45,905 nt of DNA from contig JAKVAY010000050.1 in the NCBI GenBank assembly GCA_022447185.1, forward strand, positions 1-45,905, in the 5' to 3' direction. Every line of letters starts with the position of its first letter. The stretch's first letter is position 1. Source of the stretch: Fuerstiella sp. (GTDB taxonomy: Bacteria > Planctomycetota > Planctomycetia > Planctomycetales > Planctomycetaceae). Below, one piece after another: positions 26,270 through 35,184 of the stretch. A program made the translations under genes and the position numbers. A model generated the notes under the pieces. It made no database searches, was not told the DNA's origin, and saw nothing but the letters and a program-made list of their open reading frames with translations.

Positions 26270-26974
26270 ATGGTACCGGTTACTCTGTCTGTCATTGAAG
26301 GCCTGGAGCGCGGCCACACCTTTGATGGGTTGAATCCTCCGATTACGATTGGGCGAGAAGAGGACAATGATATTGAGTTGAACGATGAACGCGTGAGTCG
26401 TGTTCATGCCAAGATTCAGGAAGATCGAGGTCAGGTGATTCTGACAGATCTCAACAGTACAAACGGAAGTCGAGTTAACGGCCATTCTGTTCAGCTCCGA
26501 GTGCTCCGTCCGGGCGACCATCTGCAAATTGGTCGATGCACACTTCTGTATGGCAGTGATCATCAGATAGCGGAACGTGCGCGGATCATGGGTGTGTGTG
26601 TTGCTGCACTTTCTCCACTCAAACATCCGAAGCAAAACAGCCGCGCAGCTGACTCTTCATCTTCGGATGTTAAGGCAGAAGCCGACGTGACGGGGGAACA
26701 TTTGCACCTGCCGTTATTTCCTGACGGCCCTCCCCCGGTTCCTGAACAGCTCAATGTTGGGCAGGCTGCGAGACTGGCGGACGTACTGACGTATATTCAC
26801 GAACGACTCAGTGATCTGACGTTCAACGGTCACGAATCGGATGAATCCGTACCTGAATCTCTCATCGAGGTCCCGTGGGATCGCTGGCAAAATACACTCT
26901 TTCTGCAGCGAGATCTTTCAGTCTGGCTGAAGCAGATTGCCAGTCCGGATGTGGATCCGGCCGAAGACGCCTGA
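26270..26974 (+). CDS. FHA-domain protein
   Basis: A 234-residue cytosolic protein. The N-terminal FHA domain (about 1-95) is complete: ITIGREEDNDIEL, SRVHAKI, LTDLNSTNGSRVNG and LRPGDHLQIG. These are the loop residues (Gly-Arg, Ser-x-x-His, Asn-x-T/S-N-G) that bind phosphothreonine. A Ser/Asp-rich linker (about 115-150) leads to a helical C-terminal part that I cannot name. FHA proteins read Ser/Thr-kinase signals; a PknB-like kinase is encoded about 22 kb away in this window, but no direct link is shown. ATG at 26270 is used; the upstream sequence has no strong ribosome site. It is followed by the RDD membrane protein on the same strand. Confidence 0.92.
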   Translation: MVPVTLSVIEGLERGHTFDGLNPPITIGREEDNDIELNDERVSRVHAKIQEDRGQVILTDLNSTNGSRVNGHSVQLRVLRPGDHLQIGRCTLLYGSDHQIAERARIMGVCVAALSPLKHPKQNSRAADSSSSDVKAEADVTGEHLHLPLFPDGPPPVPEQLNVGQAARLADVLTYIHERLSDLTFNGHESDESVPESLIEVPWDRWQNTLFLQRDLSVWLKQIASPDVDPAEDA

Positions 26975-27284
26975 TCGGAGGGCCCGGACATTCGAGAATA
27001 TTGGAATTCTGTCGAACGTGACTGAGTTTGGACGCAGAGCATGAAATCAGTGGCGACAACCGCAATAATCAAAGGTACCTCCCTATGTCTGTTTGCGGTT
27101 GTCTGTCCATGATGTGTAACGGGTTGTGTGACCCATTGTCGTATCTCGCGGTTGTAACGGGATCATTGGTGACGTAGGTCGGTGATGTGAAGTTCCGATC
27201 GATTCTCCTTTGATCGTTGACCGTCGGGGGCGAGTCCGTGATCCGTATTTGCGGCGAAAACGACGGAATCAAGCGAGAATATTT
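26975..27284. other. Intergenic, no supported gene
   Basis: About 310 bases between the FHA and RDD genes, both plus strand. The frame open before 27285 (from 27210) is Arg-rich and not family-like. No terminator or promoter pair is convincing. Confidence 0.45.
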
Positions 27285-29171
27285 ATGCCGATCAAGGTTC
27301 GATGTAAGCACTGTGAGACTGTATTGATCGTCTCCGACGAAGCGCGCGGTCGAGCTGTCAAATGTCGTGAGTGTGGAGGTCGTGTGCCGATTGGCACCGG
27401 CCAGCGAAAATCACGACCGCAAAAGAGAAAATCGCAACGTTCGTCAGTCAGTCCTGACAATCTGTTTGGTGGTCTTGATCTCAATGCGGCGGAAGACCGT
27501 CAACAGAAAATCTGTCCTTCGTGCACCAGACTTGTCAGCGGCGAAGACACGGTTTGCTCAAATTGCGGAGTTGACATTGAGACCGGCGTATTGAGTGAAC
27601 GCGAGCGACTGCGTCGCTTGCGAAATGCGCCACCGACCGAAGAGTTTTACGGTGACGTATGGGGGAACGCCTGGAAATTTACTTGGGAAAATCAGAACTG
27701 GATTCTGATTACTGCTCTCATCTGGGCCACGACCGCAACGTTGGCGCTGTGTTCTTTGTTCACACTGAGATGGTACGTCGATGGTCGTGCCGAGGAGCTT
27801 CGTGAATCAGGAAGTCCGACTACGGTTGATATCACGGAAGAACGCGTGCTGATTGACCTTAACCTTAGTCCGGATCCCGAAAAGGGCTTCGCCATCTACG
27901 ATGGGACCCGGTACACGAGATCAAGCGTCAGATCGGACGGGACGTTGACACTTCCTGGCCCTGTGCTCGGGGCACTGCTGTCACCACCGTCTGTCTTTTG
28001 GTGTTTGATATTTTTGGTTTCTGTTCTTGGATTTGGAGGCTGGGCATGGACGCTGGCTGTGAAGATTGTGGACACAACAATGCGCAGAGGAGATAAAATC
28101 AAGAGACTTCACACCGATCTGTTTGCATCGATGGCAATGGGGTTTCGGTCAATTTTCTGGCCCATCGTTCTGTTTTGGCCGTTTGTTGGGGTTCCGTTTT
28201 TGATTCAGTATCTGACGGGAAATTTGGCAGCAGTCGCCATTACCGGGGCCTGCATTTATCTGATCCCGTTACTTCTGTTTCTGCCAACGGCGATTGTCCA
28301 CATGACACAGACGTACACATACCGTGCCTGGTTGCTGAACTGGGTTTCGGTGGGTTTCATAAAGACCATCCTGCCGTCGCTGTACGTGAGTGTGCTGATG
28401 TTCGTATTTGTCATGATCACGCCACTGACCTGCTGTATTCTGATGGTTGTTTTACAGAACACAGTTGTAGACCTCTATACGTATCGTGTGGAGGTTCCGA
28501 TTCTGTTCTCACTCATTCAGTATGATCCGGAAGATGGACTTGGATTTTCCACCTTCGCATTTTTTCGCCTGCCACTGCTGGCAGGGATTGCATTCACCAG
28601 TTCCATCATTGTGTTTGGGATTCTGGCGTATCCGTCGGTTTTCATGATGAGAATCTATGGCGTGTTTGGTTATTACTTCAGGCCTGATTTGTCGTTGATC
28701 AACGAACAGGTCGAACTGGAACCGGCCGGTTTAGGACCTCGGTTTCTGTCCTTTCTCATCGATACGGTTCTGCTCGCCGTCATGGCAGGTGTTTCGTTGG
28801 TGGTCTCGCCGTTAATAATCAAACTATTTGGATTTGCATACAATTTCTCAGAGTTCCAGGTGTTGCTGGGGTCTTGGCTGGTTGTTGGGATAAGTACCAC
28901 GATTCTTTGGACAATCTATTTTTCAACCTGGGAGGCCGGTCAGAACCGTGGCACACTGGGCAAAATTGCAATAGGCCTGGTTGTACTCACGAATGATGAT
29001 AAACCGGTTAAATTCAGGGAAGCTTTCATTCGGACGATTTGCGGCGTGTTGACGGTTCTTACTTTGTTTGGCGGTTTTGTGATGTGTGCCTTCCATCCTG
29101 GAAGACGATCGCTCCATGATATGATCTCCAAAACCAAGGTGGTCTGGCGTGGTGAAGGCGAAGAAGCGTAA
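27285..29171 (+). CDS. Zinc-ribbon plus RDD-family polytopic membrane protein
   Basis: About 628 residues. The N-terminus holds an MJ0042-like ribbon (VRCKHCE, KCRECGGRVP) and a second ribbon (CPSCTRLVSGEDTVCSNCG). A basic linker separates them, and after about residue 130 come membrane segments: one near 150, then several in a central region (PSVFWCLIFLVSVLGFGGW, FWPIVLFWPFVGVPFLI, VSVLMFVFVMITP, FTSSIIVFGILAYPSV). The C-terminus is an RDD domain: LGPRFLSFLIDTVLLAVMAG, then GTLGKIAIGLVV and RRSLHDMISKTKVV. ATG at 27285 starts the first ribbon directly; the 25 codons before it are rejected. It is close upstream of the cytochrome/WD40 gene (38 bases), so the two are likely co-transcribed. The function of this ribbon-RDD build is unknown. 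Confidence 0.85.
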   Translation: MPIKVRCKHCETVLIVSDEARGRAVKCRECGGRVPIGTGQRKSRPQKRKSQRSSVSPDNLFGGLDLNAAEDRQQKICPSCTRLVSGEDTVCSNCGVDIETGVLSERERLRRLRNAPPTEEFYGDVWGNAWKFTWENQNWILITALIWATTATLALCSLFTLRWYVDGRAEELRESGSPTTVDITEERVLIDLNLSPDPEKGFAIYDGTRYTRSSVRSDGTLTLPGPVLGALLSPPSVFWCLIFLVSVLGFGGWAWTLAVKIVDTTMRRGDKIKRLHTDLFASMAMGFRSIFWPIVLFWPFVGVPFLIQYLTGNLAAVAITGACIYLIPLLLFLPTAIVHMTQTYTYRAWLLNWVSVGFIKTILPSLYVSVLMFVFVMITPLTCCILMVVLQNTVVDLYTYRVEVPILFSLIQYDPEDGLGFSTFAFFRLPLLAGIAFTSSIIVFGILAYPSVFMMRIYGVFGYYFRPDLSLINEQVELEPAGLGPRFLSFLIDTVLLAVMAGVSLVVSPLIIKLFGFAYNFSEFQVLLGSWLVVGISTTILWTIYFSTWEAGQNRGTLGKIAIGLVVLTNDDKPVKFREAFIRTICGVLTVLTLFGGFVMCAFHPGRRSLHDMISKTKVVWRGEGEEA

Positions 29172-29208
29172 TGAGAATGTGTGTTAGTTGTGCTGTGAGG
29201 TATCGATC

Positions 29209-32010
29209 ATGTTTATGAGGAAACTCAGGCCGCGGCACTCTCGGCGAATTCCAATCGGCGTGATGGGTTTGCTGGTCCTGGTTGCTGGTTTTCCGACCGG
29301 GAGAGGGGCAGACGATGTTCCTCAATTGCTTCGAACTTATTGCATCGGATGCCATAACAATATCGATCGTGAGGGCGGGGTGTCCCTGCTTTCCGCTGCT
29401 GCGATTCAGGAGGGATCTGAACACGGGAGTCTGCTGGACAAAGCTGACATCAATAACAGCCGTCTGCTGATGGTTCTGGCTTCGAACGCGGAACTGGCTA
29501 TGCCGCCCGTTGGCGAACCTCAGCCTTCACCGGAGGAACGTGAGGTTTTGCGGCAATGGGTCTTGAAGGGGGCGCCGCTGTCGACGTCGATTGCAAAGCC
29601 GTCTGTACCGGAGATTGCTGCATACCGTCAGTCAATCCCAATTCTCTCTTCCGTCAGGGTGACGAATGAAGAAGTGTGTCTCGGTGCCATCAACCGAATT
29701 GACCGCCTGAATCCCACTGACGGAAAACTTGTGTGGACTGCTCAGGGTGAATTTGGAAAGGTTACACGGCTTGCCGTGTCCTCAGACGGCCGGTGGATTG
29801 TGGCTGCCTGCGGGATTCCAGGGGTAGGTGGTCAGGCCGTGCTTTTGGATGCGGAAGACGGGCAGGAAATTCATCGATTCTCGGGTCATGCGGATGCCGT
29901 TTATGCGGCAGTGCTTGACGCCGGCAACTCTCGACTTGCAACGGCTGGATACGATCGGCGAATTCTGATTCATGATGTGGAAACCGGTCGAGTGCTGCGG
30001 ACACTGTCCGGACACAATGGCAGTGTGTTCGATTTGAGTTTTGATCCGTCCGGACAGGTATTGTGCAGTGCGAGCGCGGATGCCACCGTCAAGGTGTGGA
30101 GTGTTCAGTCTGGTGAGCGACTGGATACGCTGAGTCAGCCGCAGTCTGAGCAATATTGCGTGGCCGTCACTCCGGATGGCCAAAGTATTGTGGCTGCGGG
30201 GGCCGACAATCGTATCCGTGTCTGGTCACTGGTTTCGCTGGATACATTAAGAATCAATCCGCTGCAAAGTTCAACATTCGGACACGAGCAGACGATTACG
30301 TCGCTGGCGCTGTCCAACAGTGGTGATCGACTTGCAACAGCAGCTGAAGACGGGTCGCTCCGAATCTGGTCAATTCATCCATTTACGCAGCTGGCGACTT
30401 TTCCGGAGCAGGACAGCCTGGTGACATCCGTGATGTTTCTGAATGACCATCAATTGTTGATCACTCGACTTGATGGTTCATGGAAACTGCTCTCGGTTCC
30501 GGATTCGAACCCAAGGTCATCGGAGGTCAGCCGTCAGCCCGCCGTACTGCCCCGGATCGACATGGCAACGGAACTAACAGAGATTCAGGAGGTGGAAGCC
30601 AATGATACAGCACAGAATTCACAGCAGGTCACATTGCCGGTTCGAGTCAGGGGAACGATCGATCGGGATGGAGAAGCAGATCACGACTGTTTCCGGTTTT
30701 CAGCGAAAGCCGGTCAAACTGTGTTGCTGGACATCGTTGCTGCCGGCAATGATTCTCCACTGGATTCGGTGATTGAAGTTCTGAGTGAATCCGGGAAACC
30801 GGTCCTGCGCACAAAGTTGCAGGCATTGCGAGATTCGTGGTTTACTTTTCGAGGAAAGAATTCGGATACATCGGATGATTTTCGATTGTTCTACTGGCGG
30901 GAAATGGAACTAAACGACTTTTTGTATGCTGACGGCGAGGTTGTCCGATTATGGCACTATCCTCGAGGTCCGGACTCAGGTTTCCGGGTTTATCCCGGAT
31001 TTGGAGCGAGACATGCCTGGTTTGACACGACGCCGACATCCCATGCGATGCTGGCTCCCTGCTATATCGTCGTTCCTCGAGACCCGGACGAAAAGATTAC
31101 GCCCAATGGCTTGCCGGTATTCCCGATCTATTATCGCAATGACGACGACCCGCAACGTGTGAAAGGCAGCGATTCACGGTTGTTCTTTACAGCTCCGGTT
31201 GATGGTCAATGGACAGCTCGTGTCACAGATGCGCGGGGTTTTCAGGGAGCTGATTATTCCTATCAGCTTGAAATTCGTCTGCCACAACCGGGTTTTCACA
31301 TTTCTTTCAACACTCGCAAACTGGAGATGGCTGCCGGCACCGGCAGGGAATTGGAATTCAACGCAGAGAGAGTTGACGGGTTTTCCGGTGCGATCACGAT
31401 TCGAGGATATGATCTACCACCTGGATTTGCTCTGTCGGGACCAGCTGTTATTGAGGAACATCAGCTCAGAGCCCGTGTGAGTCTGTTTGCCAAGCGAGGC
31501 GCAGCGACACCGACCGAAGACCAGCTGAGTGCGGTTCGGTTCATTGCCACGGCAGAGATTCTCGGCCAGGAGGTCACAGAGACGCTTACCGGCCTTGAGG
31601 AACTCAAGCTCCTGGAGTCATCAAAACTCTTTGTTCATATCGAATCAGAGACCGGCCGGCGAACCGCTGAAAATACTCCTCTGCAACTTCAAATCCGACC
31701 AGGCGAGACGATTCGCGCGTTCATTCGTCTGGAGCGTATTGACACGGACGCTATCGTTTCTTTTGGTAAGGAGGACGCCGGCAGGAGCCTGCCACACGGT
31801 GTGTATGTTGCGAACACCGGTCTGAGCGGACTGCTGTTGCCAGCTGGTACAAACGAACGTGAGTTCTTTATCGCGGCCTCTCCTGTCGTGCCACCGGGGA
31901 ACCATCACTTCTTTCTGAAGGCAAATATTGACGGCATCACGTCGCTGCCGGTCGCGCTGGAAATCCTTCCCCCGGCATCCTCCGGCGGGACAGTGGCAAC
32001 GAGCCAGTGA
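29209..32010 (+). CDS. Exported protein: cytochrome domain, WD40 propeller, PPC domain
   Basis: A 933-residue protein. A signal peptide (about 14-33) leads to a PSCyt1-type haem site, YCIGCHNNI (C45, C48, H49), with MPPVGEPQPS and LRQWVLKGAPL after it. WD40 repeats follow (about 170-430), visible as HRFSGHADAVYAAVLD, RTLSGHNGSVFDLSFDPSG, FGHEQTITSLALSNSGDRLA and repeats ending VKVWS or LRIWS. Then comes a pre-peptidase C-terminal-like domain opening EVEANDTAQNSQQ, with FSAKAGQTVLLDI, and a C-terminal part with Ig-like character. ATG at 29209 has TGAGGT upstream; 29215 is another ATG. The build is planctomycete-specific and probably periplasmic. It may couple redox and binding, but no substrate is known. 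Confidence 0.88.
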   Translation: MFMRKLRPRHSRRIPIGVMGLLVLVAGFPTGRGADDVPQLLRTYCIGCHNNIDREGGVSLLSAAAIQEGSEHGSLLDKADINNSRLLMVLASNAELAMPPVGEPQPSPEEREVLRQWVLKGAPLSTSIAKPSVPEIAAYRQSIPILSSVRVTNEEVCLGAINRIDRLNPTDGKLVWTAQGEFGKVTRLAVSSDGRWIVAACGIPGVGGQAVLLDAEDGQEIHRFSGHADAVYAAVLDAGNSRLATAGYDRRILIHDVETGRVLRTLSGHNGSVFDLSFDPSGQVLCSASADATVKVWSVQSGERLDTLSQPQSEQYCVAVTPDGQSIVAAGADNRIRVWSLVSLDTLRINPLQSSTFGHEQTITSLALSNSGDRLATAAEDGSLRIWSIHPFTQLATFPEQDSLVTSVMFLNDHQLLITRLDGSWKLLSVPDSNPRSSEVSRQPAVLPRIDMATELTEIQEVEANDTAQNSQQVTLPVRVRGTIDRDGEADHDCFRFSAKAGQTVLLDIVAAGNDSPLDSVIEVLSESGKPVLRTKLQALRDSWFTFRGKNSDTSDDFRLFYWREMELNDFLYADGEVVRLWHYPRGPDSGFRVYPGFGARHAWFDTTPTSHAMLAPCYIVVPRDPDEKITPNGLPVFPIYYRNDDDPQRVKGSDSRLFFTAPVDGQWTARVTDARGFQGADYSYQLEIRLPQPGFHISFNTRKLEMAAGTGRELEFNAERVDGFSGAITIRGYDLPPGFALSGPAVIEEHQLRARVSLFAKRGAATPTEDQLSAVRFIATAEILGQEVTETLTGLEELKLLESSKLFVHIESETGRRTAENTPLQLQIRPGETIRAFIRLERIDTDAIVSFGKEDAGRSLPHGVYVANTGLSGLLLPAGTNEREFFIAASPVVPPGNHHFFLKANIDGITSLPVALEILPPASSGGTVATSQ

Positions 32011-32188
32011 CTAAAGTGTTTTGCTCTGAGTTATAGTGTTACTGAAAGACCCTGAGATCCTGAATGGCTGCACTCACGAGCCTGCTGCTGGTTGTCGAAG
32101 ATGGCTCTAACAATCCCTGGGGCTGTTCGGGACCAGTTGTTCCTTTGTGTGCCGTCGAATATCTCAACATCGCTGTAGAAACCACTCG

Positions 32189-33187
32189 ATGATTTCATTC
32201 TTCCAACGGCACTGGTTTCTGGTATGGCTGCTGATCCTGATTCCGCTCGGGATTGTTCTGGGTCGCCACGATTCGACTTTCGGGGTGGCGGCGCTGATCC
32301 ACAATCTCCCGACAGCTGTGTGTACCGGGGCAATTCTGTTTCTGATGTCCGTCACTCTGGATACGGGCAAGCTGATGTTGTCTCTGCGTCGACCGTACCC
32401 GGTGATCACTGCCTGTTCGATCAATATGTTGTTCATCCCGCTGTTGTGTCTTCCAATATTGACCCTGCAGCAGACCCCCGCGTTCCAGGTTGGGCTGTTG
32501 ATTGCCGCCTGTGTCCCCTGCACCATGGCCGCCGCGTCTGTCTGGACCCGTAAAGCAGAAGGTAACGATGCCGTTTCGCTTCTCGTAACGCTGGTGACGA
32601 ATGGATCCTGCTTTCTGCTGACGCCGGCGTGGATGGAGGTTGGCCGCGTTATGTTTGGGACGGCGGATACATCGGATACGGTGTCATTTGGCGGAATGAT
32701 GGTTCTGTTAATCTTTGGGGCGCTGCTGCCGGCACTGCTGGGGCAGATCGTTCGGACTCATCAGACGGTACGGAGCTGGGTCGATCGCAAAAAGAGTGTG
32801 ATCAGCAGTTCGGCACAGGCGATCATCCTTTCGCTGGTCTTCATTTCTTCATTCAAGGGAGGGCAGAGATTTGACTTTGGGGATGGTGCCCTGCCCCATC
32901 AGGCATTGCTGATCGTTTGGGGGAGCTGTGTCGCGCTGCATCTGGCTGCGGCCGCTGCTGGCTGGTTTTGCAGCGGGCTGTTCGGATTCGCTGAGAGTGA
33001 CCGTCGAGCGATTGTGCTGGCCGGCAGTCAGAAAACGCTGCCAATAGGATTGCTGATGTCCGAGGCGACCGGAATGCCGTTTTCTATTATACCAATGTTG
33101 CTGTTTCACGGTTCACAGCTGTTCATAGACACATGGATCGCAGGCCGACTGAAGCAACGCGGTGGAACAACGGATTCTTTGGAGTGA
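32189..33187 (+). CDS. SBF-like transporter (SLC10A7/YfeH branch)
   Basis: A 332-residue polytopic protein of the bile acid:sodium symporter-like (BASS) family with about ten membrane helices. WFLVWLLILIPLGIVLG is the first helix. GLLIAACVPCTMAAASVWTR and GNDAVSLLVTLVTNGSCFLLTP match the central crossing-helix region of the YfeH/SLC10A7 branch rather than the bile-acid carriers. ATG at 32189 begins MISFFQRHWF; the 14 codons before it are not family-like. The substrate is unknown; members of the wider group move organic anions with sodium. It is 180 bases after the WD40 gene with no terminator seen between them. The C-terminus is short. Confidence 0.87.
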   Translation: MISFFQRHWFLVWLLILIPLGIVLGRHDSTFGVAALIHNLPTAVCTGAILFLMSVTLDTGKLMLSLRRPYPVITACSINMLFIPLLCLPILTLQQTPAFQVGLLIAACVPCTMAAASVWTRKAEGNDAVSLLVTLVTNGSCFLLTPAWMEVGRVMFGTADTSDTVSFGGMMVLLIFGALLPALLGQIVRTHQTVRSWVDRKKSVISSSAQAIILSLVFISSFKGGQRFDFGDGALPHQALLIVWGSCVALHLAAAAAGWFCSGLFGFAESDRRAIVLAGSQKTLPIGLLMSEATGMPFSIIPMLLFHGSQLFIDTWIAGRLKQRGGTTDSLE

Positions 33188-33294
33188 GCGCTCTGAGATG
33201 AGGTTGTTTGGGTTGGCGTGAAGGAATCCGGGTGAATGCATTCCGTGATTCGTATGAGTGACACTTCACCAGCTTTTACAAAGGATCGCAATTT

Positions 33295-33774
33295 ATGTCG
33301 GGTCGAGACTCTGTTGCTGTCTTCCGTTTTCGCAGGGCAGATGATGGAGATTTGGAATCGATCATCCATTTTAATCAGTGCCTTGCAGCAGAAACGGAAA
33401 AGAAGACTTTGGATCGGGAGACGCTTCGTGCCGGAGTGTCACGAGGATTGCGACAGTTCCCGGAAGCTCAGTACTTTGTTGCCGAAAATGAGGGCTCGGT
33501 TGTCGGGCAGCTCATGCTGACTCGGGAATGGAGCGACTGGCGCAACGGCTGGGTGCTTTGGCTGCAAAGCGTCTATGTCCAGCTGGAATTTCGCTGTCAG
33601 GGAGTATTCAGTCGTCTGCTGAACAATGCTGTGGCCACCGTTAACGCGGATGGAAAAGCCATTGGCCTGAGATTGTACGTGGAACAAAACAATGCAGTTG
33701 CCAACGTGGCCTACAGAAAACTGGGATTCGACGATGCCGGATATCGGATGATGGAGAAGGTGCCGCTCAGTTGA
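33295..33774 (+). CDS. GNAT-family N-acetyltransferase
   Basis: A 159-residue acetyl-CoA-dependent acetyltransferase. FRFRRADDGDLESIIHFN is the usual N-terminal strand and helix, QYFVAENEGSVVGQLMLT is beta 2-3, and LQSVYVQLEFRCQGVFSRLL includes the acetyl-CoA loop in a modified Q/R-x-x-G-x form (FRCQGVF). LRLYVEQNNAVANVAYRKLGF is the typical C-terminal strand and helix. ATG at 33295 follows AAGGATCGCAATTT at a fair distance. The substrate (amine or protein N-terminus) cannot be read. It is about 110 bases after the transporter gene, same strand. Confidence 0.92.
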   Translation: MSGRDSVAVFRFRRADDGDLESIIHFNQCLAAETEKKTLDRETLRAGVSRGLRQFPEAQYFVAENEGSVVGQLMLTREWSDWRNGWVLWLQSVYVQLEFRCQGVFSRLLNNAVATVNADGKAIGLRLYVEQNNAVANVAYRKLGFDDAGYRMMEKVPLS

Positions 33775-34049
33775 GGACTGAAAACCGATACCTGAACAGA
33801 ACGTCTGACTTGAAGCGTTGATGTCAAGGTCGAAAGTGGAATTCAGACTGTGTCCCGACACGCGATCTGACGCAGCAATGGCGATTGCCGCATGGGAGCT
33901 ATAGCATTAACCTGAGCGGGGGCTCGGCTGCAACTGAGGATGCCGAAGCGAACATCCGACATCATCCCATTCATCTTCGGCTGGATTAAGGTGAATTCAG
34001 GAATATTTACCTGACGAAAAGGTGTCCAGCCGACGCACGAACAGCGAGC

Positions 34050-35051
34050 CTATCCAGTCGTGACTGTCGGCTGCTCGTCGGGGTTGAGTGTTTGCACGGA
34101 TGAAGGCAGAGCAATTGGTTCAAAGTGTTCTGCCACACATCGGTCGTATTCGTCCTCAGCGACTGATCTGGCCATATTATGCTTGGCTCGTTGCACCATC
34201 CAAAGAATCTCTTCTCCACCAAACAGGTCCGCCAGAGAACGGGCAACAGTGGGCGTCACATACGAATCTCGCATTCCTGAGATCAGCTTCACGGATGTGT
34301 CGTCCAGATGGATGGCCTCACGCTCCAGGTGAACATAACAACAGCCTCGTGCGGTTTCGCTGTACCGCATGGCTTTTTTCAGGGTGGTTTTGACATGCCA
34401 GTCAGGAAGCATTCTGTAGATCCATTCAGGGATGATCAGTCGAGCAAAACGCTCTACATAATGATGTGTCATCCCCATTGTGCCGAATGCACTGTCCGCG
34501 AGAACAGCACGAATCCGGGGGTAACGGCAGGCCGCGGCAAGGGCAGCGGCACCGCCTCGACTCACACCAAAAGCGGCCAGTGGCAGTGTGCTGAGGACTT
34601 CGTCGGCCTCAATGAACTCAAGCGCACCAGCGATGTCCTGCATTTCATACTCGGTCACCCAGTGGATTGGCACGTAGCCGTCCATTGAATCGCTCTGACC
34701 CTGATTGCGAAAATCAAAGCTGAGGACAGCAAATCCCTGCTTCAGCAAACTGTGGCAATAGTGAGTTGCCATCCAGTGGTTTCCGCCGAGTTCCGGACAA
34801 AATATCACCAGACCTCGCGGGGCTTCTTCTGAAAAGGGGGAATGCAGACTGCCGGACAGTTTCAGGCCATCGGGCGACTGGAAGGAAAGTTGACGGGCAC
34901 GAGGGGAGAATTCAGCAGGTACCACGCCAAAAGGTGGAACGTTTTCAAAGACATGCCTGATGCGTTTCGCCGCGAATTGGCGATATGCCAGCTCGGCCAG
35001 CACAACAATACAAACAAGGCTGCCGAGATACAGGGGGACCGTCACTAACAC
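34050..35051 (-). CDS. Membrane-anchored alpha/beta hydrolase
   Basis: A 333-residue protein. One N-terminal membrane helix (about 4-24) leads to an alpha/beta-hydrolase core. Visible parts are LVIFCPELGGNHW (oxyanion region), FAVLSFDFRNQGQSDSM, and the nucleophile elbow FGVSRGGAAALA (Ser164). Near the C-terminus RAKHNMAR offers a catalytic His and MRDSYVTP a candidate Asp. It resembles serine aminopeptidase/monoacylglycerol-lipase-like (S33) enzymes. The acyl cluster lies 133 bases upstream on the same strand, so an esterase or thioesterase role on its product is conceivable, but nothing in the sequence fixes the substrate. Confidence 0.88.
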   Translation of the reverse strand: MLVTVPLYLGSLVCIVVLAELAYRQFAAKRIRHVFENVPPFGVVPAEFSPRARQLSFQSPDGLKLSGSLHSPFSEEAPRGLVIFCPELGGNHWMATHYCHSLLKQGFAVLSFDFRNQGQSDSMDGYVPIHWVTEYEMQDIAGALEFIEADEVLSTLPLAAFGVSRGGAAALAAACRYPRIRAVLADSAFGTMGMTHHYVERFARLIIPEWIYRMLPDWHVKTTLKKAMRYSETARGCCYVHLEREAIHLDDTSVKLISGMRDSYVTPTVARSLADLFGGEEILWMVQRAKHNMARSVAEDEYDRCVAEHFEPIALPSSVQTLNPDEQPTVTTG

Positions 35052-35184
35052 AACTCCGCCGAATCAGCACACAATTGGTTGGTTGGAGTCAACGACCGCA
35101 GTTTACGCAACGGCGTTCAGTTCGTAAATCGTTACGAATTCCACACATCCTGCAGCACAGACCTCTGTTGGTCAATGGAATTCG

